Source: CAWIJJ01 sp963836405
GTDB taxonomy: Bacteria; Acidobacteriota; Terriglobia; Bryobacterales; Bryobacteraceae
Assembly (NCBI GenBank): GCA_963836405.1
Contig: CAWIJL010000016.1
Coordinates: 62,001 to 126,000 of the forward strand
Direction: 5' to 3'
DNA: 64,000 nt
Positions 1 through 8,520 of the stretch are shown here, in pieces. Position numbers and translations under genes: made by a program. Under the pieces are notes generated by a model, which saw nothing but the letters and a program-made list of their open reading frames with translations, was not told where the DNA came from and did not search any database. The number at the start of each line of letters is the position of its first letter. The stretch's first letter is position 1.

Positions 1-1
1 A

Positions 2-652
2 GGCCACAGTTCGGCCGCCGACGCGATCGCCATGGGCAGCCACGTCGGCACGCATATCGACGCACTCAGCCACTTCTCGTGCGGAGGCATGCTGCACGGG
101 GGCGAGCCCGCCGAAGCGGCGCAGTCTTATGACGGGGGGCTGACCCGGTTCGCCATCGACACGGTAGCGCCGATCCTGAGGCGCGGAGTGCTGCTCGATA
201 TTGCGAAACTGCGCGGCGGCATCCTGGCAGCGGAGGACGAAATCACGCCCGCCGACCTCGAATCCGCAGCGCGCGAGCAGGAGGTGGAGGTGCGCGCGGG
301 CGACGTCGTGCTGCTCCGCACAGGCTGGGCCGCCTGGTTTGCGGATGCGCGCAAGTTTATTTCCGAGGTGCACGGTCCCGGGCCGGGCATCGCCGGAGCC
401 GAATGGCTCAGCTCCCGGCAGGTGTTTGCAGCCGGCTCCGACACGGTGGCCTTCGAGAAAGTGCCGGATGCCGCCATGCCCGTGCATGTCCACCTGCTGG
501 TAAACCACGGAATCCACATCATCGAGTGCCTGAACCTGGAAGAATTATCGACCGCCGGTATCCACGAGTTTCTGTTCGTCGCCCTGCCCCTGAAGATTCA
601 GGGAGCCACAGCCTCCCCGATCCGCCCCGTGGCCCTGGCCGGTCAGGTTTGA
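2..652 (+). CDS. Cyclase family protein (kynurenine formamidase-like), 5' end missing
   Basis: The reading frame is open to the left edge of the window, so the true start lies outside. The visible N-terminal part carries HVGTHIDALSH, a good match to the HxGTHxDxPxH metal-binding signature of the cyclase/KynB family, with Ala in place of the usual Pro. A second family block, ECLNLEEL, lies near the C-terminus. Family members are metal-dependent hydrolases that open amide or lactone rings, for example N-formylkynurenine. The substrate cannot be told from sequence here. The gene ends 34 bases before gcvT on the same strand, so co-transcription is possible, but I see no functional link. Family assignment is firm; the kynurenine-specific role is a guess. 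Confidence 0.8.
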   Translation, partial: GHSSAADAIAMGSHVGTHIDALSHFSCGGMLHGGEPAEAAQSYDGGLTRFAIDTVAPILRRGVLLDIAKLRGGILAAEDEITPADLESAAREQEVEVRAGDVVLLRTGWAAWFADARKFISEVHGPGPGIAGAEWLSSRQVFAAGSDTVAFEKVPDAAMPVHVHLLVNHGIHIIECLNLEELSTAGIHEFLFVALPLKIQGATASPIRPVALAGQV

Positions 653-686
653 CACCCCCTTTTCGGTGCTGTTAGCCTGAATCTTC

Positions 687-1791
687 ATGCCTGCCGCGCC
701 GGCGCTCCGCACTACACCTCTGAATTCCGTCCATCGCGGGTTGAAAGCCCGCATGGTGGATTTTGGCGGCTGGGACATGCCTGTCCAGTATGCCGGAATC
801 ATCGAAGAGCACATGGCTGTCAGGCGGGCCGTCGGGCTGTTCGACGTCAGCCACATGGGTGAGATCGAGATCCGCGGGCGCGAGGCGGAAGCGCTCACCG
901 ATTTCGTGACTACCAACGCCGTTCGCAAACTCAAGACGGGCCAGGCGCACTATTCGGGGCTGCTTTACGGGCATGGCGGCTTCGTGGATGATATTCTGGT
1001 GCACCGGGTGGCGGACGACCACTTCTTTCTGTGCGTGAATGCGTCCAACCAGGAAAAGGACTTCGAGCACATCCGGGCTCAGAACCGCTTCGACGCGGAG
1101 GTCGAGTTCGCGTCGGAGAAGTACGCGCAAACTGGCGGTGCAGGGACCAAAGGCCCGTGCGACGTTGCAGAAAATCACTCCCGTGGACTTGGCCGGCATC
1201 AAATACTATTGGTTCGCCGATGGCACCGTCTCGGGGGTACCGTCACGGATTGCGCATACCGGATACACCGGCGAAGACGGATTCGAAGTTTACGTGGAAC
1301 CGAACGAGGCCGTGCGAATTTGGAACGAGCTAATGGCGGCGGGCGAGGAGTTCGGAATCCGGCCCTGCGGCCTGGGGGCGCGGAACACGCTACGCCTGGA
1401 AGCCAAGATGGCGCTCTACGGGCACGAGATCGACGCCTCGACTACGCCTTTCGAAGCGGACCTGGGGTGGATCGTAAAGCTGGACAAGGGCGATTTCGTA
1501 GGCCGCGAGGCGCTCTTGAAACAAAAGAATACGGGCCTGCGGCGTCAGCTCGCCGGGTTCGAGATGCGCGGCCGCGGCATTGCCCGCGATGGATACGAAG
1601 TTTGGATGGATGGCGCGCCCGCGGGATGGGTGACCAGCGGGTCGCCCTCTCCGGCGCTGAACAAGAACATCGGGCTGTGCTACCTGCCGCCCGGGCAGGC
1701 GCAGCCGGGCAGGACCATTCAGATCATGATCCGCAACCAGCCAGTGGAAGCGGTCACGGTAGAGACTCCCTTTTACAAACGAGCGAAATAA
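687..1791 (+). CDS. gcvT: Aminomethyltransferase (glycine cleavage T-protein), one frameshift
   Basis: GcvT transfers the aminomethyl carbon from lipoyl-GcvH to tetrahydrofolate, releasing ammonia. The N-terminal half (LKARMVDFGGWDMPVQY, FDVSHMGEIEI) is in one frame from 687. The C-terminal half (GYTGEDGFEVYV, GLGARNTLRLEAKMALYGHE) is in the +1 frame and ends at 1791. The switch lies at the AAA near 1129-1131: dropping one A restores YAQ-LAVQGPKA. Corrected length is about 367 residues, normal for the family. After the insertion the wrong frame happens to contain no stop and runs into gcvH, which could mislead automated annotation. The next gene starts 3 bases after the stop, so this is the first gene of gcvT-H-PA-PB. 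No Shine-Dalgarno is obvious before 687. A sequencing error is more likely than a real mutation. Confidence 0.92.
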
Positions 1792-1793
1792 TC

Positions 1794-2177
1794 ATGTTTC
1801 CTGAGAATCTTCGATACACGAAGGACCATGAATGGGTCCGCGTGGATGGCGACACCGGTACGGTGGGCATTACGGATCATGCGCAGGCGGAACTGGGAGA
1901 TATCGTTTATGTGGATCTGCCGCGGGCGGGCGCTCAATTGCAGCAGTCGGCGTCGCTCGGCTCGGTCGAGTCCGTCAAAGCGGTGTCGGAAATTTATTCG
2001 CCGGTTTCCGGCGAAGTGACGGAAGTGAATGCCGCCCTCGCGGACAAACCGGAAAAGCTGAACGAGGACCCGTACGGCGAGGGGTGGCTGATCAAAATCA
2101 AACTGGGTGACGCAGCCGAGGTGGAAAAGCTCATGTCGGCGGCCGATTACCAGGCCTACGTAGGAGCGGAAAAGTAG
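1794..2177 (+). CDS. gcvH: Glycine cleavage system H-protein
   Basis: This 127-residue protein is the lipoyl carrier that shuttles the aminomethyl group between the P- and T-proteins and the dihydrolipoyl dehydrogenase. The N-terminus (RYTKDHEWVRV) and the lipoylation block ESVKAVSE, with Lys62 as the expected lipoyl site, are both present, followed by YSPVSGEV. Length is typical. The ATG follows the gcvT stop by two bases. The gene is followed after one base by the TTG start of gcvPA, so the four genes are tightly coupled. Confidence 0.95.
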   Translation: MFPENLRYTKDHEWVRVDGDTGTVGITDHAQAELGDIVYVDLPRAGAQLQQSASLGSVESVKAVSEIYSPVSGEVTEVNAALADKPEKLNEDPYGEGWLIKIKLGDAAEVEKLMSAADYQAYVGAEK

Positions 2178-2178
2178 T

Positions 2179-3525
2179 TTGAGGTATTTACCGAAATCCG
2201 AATCGGAACGCCGCCAGATGCTGGAAGCCTGCGGCGTATCCACAGGCGACGAGCTATTTGCGCACCTGCCTGAAGCTGTGCGGCTGAAGCGGCCGCTGGA
2301 CCTGGCTCCGGGTATTTCCGAGTACGAGATCGCGGCCTATTTTCGCGACCGGGCGGCGGAGAACGCCGGCGGCTATGCCTCTTTCCTGGGCGCGGGCGTT
2401 TACTCTCACTACAGGCCGGTGATGGTCGATACGGTGGTGTCGCGCGGCGAGTTTCTCACCTCCTACACGCCTTACCAGGCGGAGATCTCGCAGGGAACGC
2501 TGACCACGATCTTCGAATTCCAGACCATGATCTGCCAGCTCACCGGGATGGACGTGGCCAACGCGTCGATGTACGACGGCTCCACGGCCGTTCCGGAAGC
2601 AGCCATGATGGCGGTGCGCGCCACCGGCAAGGGACGCGTCCTGGCGGCGCGGTCGCTGCACCCGGAGTACCGCGAGACGCTGCGCACATACGCGCGCTAC
2701 CAGGGCATGCCGGTGGAGGAATTCGATTATGACCGAGACACCGGCAGGCTGGACCTCGAAGATCTCGATCGCAAGATGGACGACCTGACGGCAGCCGTCA
2801 TCGTGCAGTCGCCGAATTTCTTCGGGATCGTGGACGACGTGAAGGCCGCCGCAGACATCGCGCACAAGCGGGGCGCCCTGCTGATCGTGGCATTCACCGA
2901 AGCCGTGTCGCTGGGGATTCTGGAGCCGCCGGCGAGCGCCGATATCGTGGCGGGCGAGCTGCAATCGTTCGCCATTTCTCCGAGCTACGGCGGACCGTTC
3001 GCGGGCATCATCGCCACGCGCGATAAATTCATTCGCCAGATGCCGGGACGGCTGGTGGGCCAGACCACCGATTCGCGCGGCAACCGCGCCTTCTGCCTGA
3101 CGCTCTCTACGCGCGAGCAGCACATCCGGCGCGAGAAGGCGACCTCCAACATCTGCACGAACCAGGCCCTGATCGCGTTGATGGCTACAGTCTTCATGAC
3201 CGTGTACGGCAAGCAGGGCCTGCGCGAGCTGGCCGAACAGAACCTGGCCAAAGCTCACTACCTGGCATCCACCGCGAAGCCTCGATTCTCCGGCCGCTTC
3301 TTCAACGAATTCGTGGCGCAGGTGGACGGGCGAACGCCGGATGAAGCCAACAAGGCGCTGCTCAAACGAAAGATCATCGGAGGACTGGCGCTGGGGAGAT
3401 TCTATCCGGAACTGGCAGACTCGATGCTGCTGTGCGCGACTGAGATGTCGCGCCGCGAGGACATGGACCGGGTGGGCGAGTCGCTGCGCGCGGCCGCCGG
3501 TCGGCTCGAGGAGGTGACGGCATGA
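2179..3525 (+). CDS. gcvPA: Glycine dehydrogenase (decarboxylating) subunit 1
   Basis: This is the N-terminal half of the two-subunit P-protein, which with GcvPB decarboxylates glycine on PLP and loads the methylamine onto GcvH. At 448 residues it has the usual length of the split form. Recognisable blocks are RYLPKSESERRQML, SFLGAGVYSHYRPVMVD, TPYQAEISQGTLTTIFEFQT and CTNQALIALMATVF. The start is TTG, chosen because it is one base after the gcvH stop and begins the conserved MRYLP block. The stop overlaps the next start (ATGA). Confidence 0.95.
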   Translation: MRYLPKSESERRQMLEACGVSTGDELFAHLPEAVRLKRPLDLAPGISEYEIAAYFRDRAAENAGGYASFLGAGVYSHYRPVMVDTVVSRGEFLTSYTPYQAEISQGTLTTIFEFQTMICQLTGMDVANASMYDGSTAVPEAAMMAVRATGKGRVLAARSLHPEYRETLRTYARYQGMPVEEFDYDRDTGRLDLEDLDRKMDDLTAAVIVQSPNFFGIVDDVKAAADIAHKRGALLIVAFTEAVSLGILEPPASADIVAGELQSFAISPSYGGPFAGIIATRDKFIRQMPGRLVGQTTDSRGNRAFCLTLSTREQHIRREKATSNICTNQALIALMATVFMTVYGKQGLRELAEQNLAKAHYLASTAKPRFSGRFFNEFVAQVDGRTPDEANKALLKRKIIGGLALGRFYPELADSMLLCATEMSRREDMDRVGESLRAAAGRLEEVTA

Positions 3526-5000
3526 TCGCGAAAGTGCGCAATCACCTTTCGCAGAACGAGCCGCTGCTGTTTGAACGGAGCTCTCCGGGCAAGAAGGCAT
3601 ACCAGCTTCCCGAACTCGATGTTCCGCCGGTGGACGCGCAGGAAGCGCTGGGCGCGGATAACGTGCGGGAGGAAATCGCCGGTTTCCCGGAAGTGAGCGA
3701 GGTGGAAACCATCCGCCACTTCACAAGGCTTTCCACCTGGAACTACGCCATCGATTACGGCATGTATCCGCTCGGTTCCTGCACCATGAAATACAATCCG
3801 CGCATCAACGAGCTGGTGGCGCGGACCGAGGGCCTCGCATGGGCGCATCCCTACCAGCCGGAAGCGCTGGGCCAAGGCTCGATGGAAGTGATGGCGCGCC
3901 TGGAAGCGGCGCTCGCGGAAATCACCGGTATGGACGCGGTGACGCTGCAGCCGGCGGCGGGGGCTCACGGCGAGCTTACCGGCATCCTGCTGATTCGAGC
4001 GCTGCTCGAAAAGCGCGGCAATCCGCGGAAGAAGATCCTGATTCCGGATTCGGCGCACGGCACCAATCCGGCCACTGCCGCGATCGCAGGCTATGCGGTG
4101 GAGAATATCCGCTCGAGCGCATCCGGCGTGCTGGATGTGGGCGCACTCGAGCACATCGTGAACGAGGATGTCGCGGCCCTGATGGTCACCAATCCCAACA
4201 CGCTGGGGGTATTCGAGGAAAACATCATCCACGTCGCGGAAATTCTGCACGCCAAGGGGGCCATGCTGTACATGGACGGCGCCAACATGAACGCGCTGGT
4301 CGGTATCGCGCGCCCGGGCGATTTCGGCGTGGACGTAATGCACCTAAACCTGCACAAGACCTTTTCGACGCCGCATGGCGGTGGGGGTCCGGGAGCGGGT
4401 CCGGTGGCGGTGAAGACGGCGCTGGAGCCGTTTCTGCCGGTGCCGCGGCTGAAGCGGTCGGGCAAACGCTGGGCGTACGATTATAAGCGCAAGCACAGCA
4501 TCGGCCGCGTGAAGGCGTTTTACGGGAATTTCGGAGTGCTGGTGCGGGCCTTTGCTTACATCCTGGCCCACGGCGGACCGGGACTGCGGAACGCGACCGT
4601 GGATGCGGTGCTGAATGCGGTTTACGTGCGCAAACAGCTCGAACCGTATTTCGACCTTCCGTACACCCAGCCGAACATGCACGAAGTCGTCTTCAGCGAC
4701 GAGCGGCAGGCGAAGTCCGGCATCCGTACCGGAGATATCGCCAAGCGGCTGATCGATTATGGCTTCCATCCCTACACGGTCAGCTTCCCGCTGATCGTGC
4801 ACGGCGCGCTGATGATCGAACCGACCGAGACGGAAGGCAAGCGCGAACTCGACCAGTTTGTGGAAGCGATGATCGCCATCGCCAAAGAGGTCGAGACCGA
4901 TCCGCAGATGGTGAAAAATGCGCCTTACGGGACCCGCACCAGCCGCGTGGATGAAGTGACCGCCGCGCGCAAGCCGGTGTTGCGATGGAAGCCGGAATAG
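3522..5000 (+). CDS. gcvPB: Glycine dehydrogenase (decarboxylating) subunit 2
   Basis: This is the PLP-carrying C-terminal half of the split P-protein, 492 residues. The PLP-binding lysine is Lys279 in HLNLHKTFSTPHGGGGPG, preceded by the conserved PLGSCTMKYNP block and DGANMNALVG. Translation is probably coupled to gcvPA through the ATGA overlap at 3522-3525. The 3' end overlaps the next gene by 16 bases. I am confident of this assignment. Confidence 0.95.
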   Translation: MIAKVRNHLSQNEPLLFERSSPGKKAYQLPELDVPPVDAQEALGADNVREEIAGFPEVSEVETIRHFTRLSTWNYAIDYGMYPLGSCTMKYNPRINELVARTEGLAWAHPYQPEALGQGSMEVMARLEAALAEITGMDAVTLQPAAGAHGELTGILLIRALLEKRGNPRKKILIPDSAHGTNPATAAIAGYAVENIRSSASGVLDVGALEHIVNEDVAALMVTNPNTLGVFEENIIHVAEILHAKGAMLYMDGANMNALVGIARPGDFGVDVMHLNLHKTFSTPHGGGGPGAGPVAVKTALEPFLPVPRLKRSGKRWAYDYKRKHSIGRVKAFYGNFGVLVRAFAYILAHGGPGLRNATVDAVLNAVYVRKQLEPYFDLPYTQPNMHEVVFSDERQAKSGIRTGDIAKRLIDYGFHPYTVSFPLIVHGALMIEPTETEGKRELDQFVEAMIAIAKEVETDPQMVKNAPYGTRTSRVDEVTAARKPVLRWKPE

Positions 5001-6760
5001 CGAAGCGCGCGCTGTTCCTGCTGCTCGGGCTTACCCTGCTGCTGCGGCTGCCGTTTCTCAATCAGGCGGTACAGGGTGACGACCACATCTATCTCACCGA
5101 AGCGGCTCACGCTTTGATCGAGCCGCTGCATCCTTCGAATACACGCTATATCTTCATGGGGGAAGTGGTGGACCTGCGCGGCCACTCGCATCCGCCCATG
5201 AATGCCTGGGTGCTTGCCGGACTGCTGGCCGCGGCGGGTGAAGTGCGCGAACCGCTGTTTCACGCCGCATACGCCGTTTTTTCCCTGATCGCGGTTTGGG
5301 CTATGTGGCGGCTGGCGCGGCGCTTCTCCCCACAGCCGGTCTGGGCAGTGCTGCTGTTCATGGCAGTTCCGGCCTTCGTCGTGAACGGGAATTCGCTCGA
5401 AACCGATCTGCCGTTCCTGGCGTTCTGGATGGCTTCCGTCGCGCTGTTCCTCGAGGGACGGCTCGCGTGGGCCGCGGCCGCCATGGCGCTGGCAGCAATG
5501 ACTGCGTACCAGGCCGTCCTGCTGACCCCGATCCTGGCCACCTATGTCTGGCTCTTCGAGCGCAAACGGCGCGGCGCGTGGCTGGCAATCCTGGCTCCGG
5601 TAGCGACCGTGGCGGCATGGCAGGCATTCGAGCGAATTTCGACCGGCGCCCTTCCCGCCGCGGTCCTGGGCGGCTATTTCGTCAAGTACGGATTCCAGGC
5701 GCTTGCCAAGAAAGCGGCCAGCGGGGCAATGCTGGCAATCCACAGCTGGTTTATCGTTTTTCCCGCGCTCGTTCCCGGGGCGACGCTGCTTGCGTGGCGG
5801 AAGAGACGGGAACCCGAGACGCTGTTCCTGCTGGCCTGGATCGCGATCTTCTTCGCGGGGGCGCTGGTTTTTTTCTTTGCCGGATCGGCGAGGTACCTGT
5901 TGCCCATGGCAGCGCCGGTAGCGCTGCTCGCTTCCCGCCTGTCCCGTCGCTGGCTGGCCGCGGGATTCGCGGCTCAGATGGCGCTTGCGCTAGGCCTGGC
6001 GTTGGTGAATTACCAGCATTGGGGCGCCGAGCGCGCGTTCGCGGAGTCTCTGCGGGAAAAGGTCGCGAACCGGAGGGTCTGGGTCGACGCGGAACTCGGC
6101 CTGCGCCACTACCTTGGGGACATGGGCGCGCTCGGCCTGCGCAAAGACCAGCGGTTGCGGCCGGGCGATGTCGTGGTGACGAGCCAACTGGAAGGAACAG
6201 TGCGCGTGCAGGGACCGGTGGGCCAGTTGGCCGCAACCGAAATCCGGCCCGCGATTCCGCTTCGCCTGATTGGCCTCGAAACCCGCTCGGGCTACTCCGA
6301 TGTCTCGCGCGGATTTCTGCCCTTCGGCGTTGAGGGGGGCGCGATCGACCGGCTTCGCGCCGTCCAGATTGCCGAGCGCAATCCGACACTCGAATTCCTG
6401 AACCTGAAGGACGCCGCCGCCGCAGCCATCCACGTAATCACCGGCATCTATCCCGACGGCTGGATGGGCCGCCGTGGGGAGGTGATTCTCCGGAATCCGC
6501 CCGCCCCCAAAATCCTGAGGGCTACGGTTTACGTTCCCGACCAGGCTCCGGCGCGAAGGCTGATTCTGTACCTCGATGGCAGCGAGGTTGCGTCTCTCGC
6601 GCTTTCCGGGCCGGGCCTGCACACGATTGAAACCGCGGCGCCGGTGCGCGGAGCGGGGGCGGCAGTGGCGGTGGCGGTGGAAGTAGACAAAACCTACTTC
6701 GCGCCGCCGGACAAGCGTGAATTGGGAGCCGTTTTGACTGGTGTGGGATTCGCCCCGTAG
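4985..6760 (+). CDS. GT39/ArnT-like membrane glycosyltransferase (GT-C fold)
   Basis: This 591-residue protein has a hydrophobic N-terminus, then QGDDHIY with Asp32-Asp33 in the first extracytoplasmic loop. That is where GT-C glycosyltransferases carry their acidic catalytic motif. About eight to ten hydrophobic segments follow up to residue ~330, and then a soluble C-terminal half of ~250 residues. Enzymes of this class transfer sugars from polyprenyl-phosphate donors. Donor and acceptor cannot be predicted. It starts inside the 3' end of gcvPB (16-base overlap) but has no evident metabolic link with glycine cleavage. A second GT39-like gene, of a different subtype, lies at 26.4-28.1 kb. Confidence 0.75.
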   Translation: MEAGIAKRALFLLLGLTLLLRLPFLNQAVQGDDHIYLTEAAHALIEPLHPSNTRYIFMGEVVDLRGHSHPPMNAWVLAGLLAAAGEVREPLFHAAYAVFSLIAVWAMWRLARRFSPQPVWAVLLFMAVPAFVVNGNSLETDLPFLAFWMASVALFLEGRLAWAAAAMALAAMTAYQAVLLTPILATYVWLFERKRRGAWLAILAPVATVAAWQAFERISTGALPAAVLGGYFVKYGFQALAKKAASGAMLAIHSWFIVFPALVPGATLLAWRKRREPETLFLLAWIAIFFAGALVFFFAGSARYLLPMAAPVALLASRLSRRWLAAGFAAQMALALGLALVNYQHWGAERAFAESLREKVANRRVWVDAELGLRHYLGDMGALGLRKDQRLRPGDVVVTSQLEGTVRVQGPVGQLAATEIRPAIPLRLIGLETRSGYSDVSRGFLPFGVEGGAIDRLRAVQIAERNPTLEFLNLKDAAAAAIHVITGIYPDGWMGRRGEVILRNPPAPKILRATVYVPDQAPARRLILYLDGSEVASLALSGPGLHTIETAAPVRGAGAAVAVAVEVDKTYFAPPDKRELGAVLTGVGFAP

Positions 6761-6772
6761 TATCCTGACTAC

Positions 6773-7105
6773 ATGGGCTGCGGTAACAGCGGTTTCAACA
6801 TGATCGACAATGCGATCCGGCCAGACGCCCGCAAGGTGTTCTGCGTGAAGTTTCAGCGGGAGATGGAAGGACTGGACGAGGTGCCTTTCGAAGGTCATCC
6901 TCTCGGCCAGAAGATCTTCGAAAACGTTTCCAAGGAAGCCTGGAAAATGTGGGTCGAGCACATGAAGATGCTCATGAACGAGTACCGGCTGAACCTGGGA
7001 ACGCAGCAGGCGCAGGAGTTTCTCCTTCAACAGATGGACAACTACTTCTTCGGCGAAGGCGCGGCGCTGCCCCCGGATTTCGTAGCGCCTAAAACGAAGG
7101 GCTGA
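6773..7105 (+). CDS. yggX: Fe(2+)-trafficking / oxidative damage protection protein
   Basis: The core matches YggX closely: VFCVKFQREMEGLDEVPF, GQKIFENVSKEAWKMW and MLMNEYRLNL. YggX is a small cytosolic protein linked to iron handling and protection of Fe-S clusters. At 110 residues it is ~18 longer than the usual family member at the N-terminus. The extra segment (MGCGNSGFNMIDNAIRPDA) may be real or may mean the true start is downstream. No Shine-Dalgarno decides it. The 3' end overlaps the convergent ATP-grasp gene by 17 bases. Confidence 0.88.
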   Translation: MGCGNSGFNMIDNAIRPDARKVFCVKFQREMEGLDEVPFEGHPLGQKIFENVSKEAWKMWVEHMKMLMNEYRLNLGTQQAQEFLLQQMDNYFFGEGAALPPDFVAPKTKG

Positions 7106-8294
7106 GCGTTTCGAGCGCTGTGGCGATGCGGAATTCCAACTCCGCATGGGCGCGGCGCAGGGCGGCCTCCACATCCGCGGGGGTTTCGCCGCGGGCGAAT
7201 AGAAATCCGAGATAACTCGATCCCTCGGGCGGAGGTACCAGGCGCTGGCCCGGTTGCGCGGTGACGATCACGTCCACGATGCCGGGCATGGCCGCCGCCC
7301 GCTCCACTCCGTCCGCGCCTTCATACAATCCGGATTTGGGAATCGGGATCATCATTGCGCCGGAGGCCCCCGCTTCCAGCGCTGCGCCGGAAACGTCTTC
7401 GCCCATGGCGTGGCGGAGGATCAATTCCTCGAGCGGCATGCCTCCTTCCAGGCGAATCGCCTTCGCGCACAGGCCGCCGATGGGCCGCGCGTGGGTTTCT
7501 AAAATCCACGCTCCGCCGCTGTTGTAACGCAGTTCGGCGTGCACGGGTCCATACGTCAGGCCGAGTGCTGCTACGGCTGCTGTGACGGTTTCGATCAACT
7601 CCCGCTGCACCTTCGCCGGCTCGCGCGAGGGCGTGACGTAAAGCGTCTCCTCGAAAAATGGGCCCTCCAGGGGATCGGGCTTGTCGAAGATGGCGAGCGG
7701 CTGGAAGCGGCCGTGCGTCACCAGACCCTCCACCGCGAACTCCCGTCCCTCGATGTACTCTTCCACCTGAACCTCCTGCTGTCCCATTTTGCGAATGCGG
7801 TGAAAGGCCGCCCGGAACGCAGCCGGATCGTCGGCGCGGATCACGCCGGTGCTGCCGGAAAGCCCCAGGGGCTTCAGAACGCAGGGATAGGACGCCGCGG
7901 CCGCATCTTCCGCCGACAAGGTTCGGAAATAGGCGGGGACGCGCAGCCCGGCTTCCTCATACTTGCGGCGGGCCGCGAACTTATCGTGGCAGGCGCGAGC
8001 CGCTTCGGGCGGATGGAACGAAAGTCCAAGGGCGCGTGCGGCTTCCGCGGCCAACACGGCCGGGCGATCGCCGACGGCGGCCACTGCATCGAAGCGTCCC
8101 GCCTGCAACTGCCGAACTGACCAGGGTATGTGATCGAAGCGCACGGCTATGGCGTGATCGCCCCAGGGATCGTCCAGAATATGGCAGCGGTCGGTGGCGA
8201 GGGTGAGTTCCGCGCCCAGGCGGCGCGCGGCATCCGCGAAAACGCGAAGCTGGTAGCCCGTAGTGGCCGCGAAGAGCAACAGGTTTTTCGGCAC
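7089..8294 (-). CDS. ATP-grasp domain protein (carboxylate-amine ligase type)
   Basis: The protein begins with a Rossmann-like preATP-grasp region (KNLLLFAATTGYQLRVFADA), continues with a CHDKFAARRKYEEAGLRVP block, and then the ATP-grasp core with YPCVLKPLGLSGSTGVI and VEEYIEGREFAVEGLV. A metal-binding segment follows (HAELRYNSGGAWILETHARPIGG). Such enzymes join a carboxylate to an amine or thiol with ATP. The substrate is unknown; no peptide or siderophore partner gene lies nearby. I chose the GTG at 8294, which places the hydrophobic strand at the N-terminus. A GTG at 8324 in the same frame would add 10 residues. Confidence 0.8.
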   Translation of the reverse strand: MPKNLLLFAATTGYQLRVFADAARRLGAELTLATDRCHILDDPWGDHAIAVRFDHIPWSVRQLQAGRFDAVAAVGDRPAVLAAEAARALGLSFHPPEAARACHDKFAARRKYEEAGLRVPAYFRTLSAEDAAAASYPCVLKPLGLSGSTGVIRADDPAAFRAAFHRIRKMGQQEVQVEEYIEGREFAVEGLVTHGRFQPLAIFDKPDPLEGPFFEETLYVTPSREPAKVQRELIETVTAAVAALGLTYGPVHAELRYNSGGAWILETHARPIGGLCAKAIRLEGGMPLEELILRHAMGEDVSGAALEAGASGAMMIPIPKSGLYEGADGVERAAAMPGIVDVIVTAQPGQRLVPPPEGSSYLGFLFARGETPADVEAALRRAHAELEFRIATALETLSPSF

Positions 8295-8366
8295 GATTCC
8301 ATTGTCGCGCTGCAAGCCAACCACCTGTAGCAGGTGTTTCGAATTCGGAAGGAATCGAAAATCTGC

Positions 8367-8394
8367 TTGACACCAAAACGGGCAGCGGAATAAT
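8367..8394 (+). promoter_or_regulatory. Candidate sigma-70 promoter facing an interrupted gene
   Basis: A perfect -35 (TTGACA, 8367-8372) is separated by 16 bases from AATAAT (8389-8394), which matches five of six consensus -10 positions. It points towards the short reading frame that starts at 8439 and towards nothing else on this strand, so the gene it once served appears truncated. Confidence 0.5.
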
Positions 8395-8438
8395 CTATAC
8401 CCACTGGGTCAGTGATACGTTTCAAAGCTGGAGGGGCA

Positions 8439-8492
8439 TTGGCGACCGGGAAGTCCTCTCCGCAAGATTCCGTTTCTAGCCGTCTGATGTAA
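8439..8492 (+). pseudogene. Truncated gene start (17 codons) with ribosome-binding site
   Basis: A strong Shine-Dalgarno (GGAGGGG, 8430-8436) precedes a TTG start and 17 codons, MATGKSSPQDSVSSRLM, ending at TAA. With the promoter at 8367-8394 this looks like the authentic 5' end of a gene whose body has been lost where the 8521-10116 gene begins. No continuation is found on the far side of that gene. The alternative is a genuine short leader peptide; I cannot exclude it. Confidence 0.35.
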
Positions 8493-8520
8493 ATGAGTTC
8501 TATCTGAAAGTGTCAAGTTT

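Noticed and set aside
653..686. Glycine riboswitch upstream of gcvT
   Set aside because: Only 34 bases separate gcvT from the preceding gene, far too few for the aptamer, and no conserved core is visible.
2254..3600. 448-codon open frame exactly opposite gcvPA
   Set aside because: It mirrors the codon structure of gcvPA in GC-rich DNA, has no ribosome-binding site and encodes a low-complexity His/Arg-rich product.
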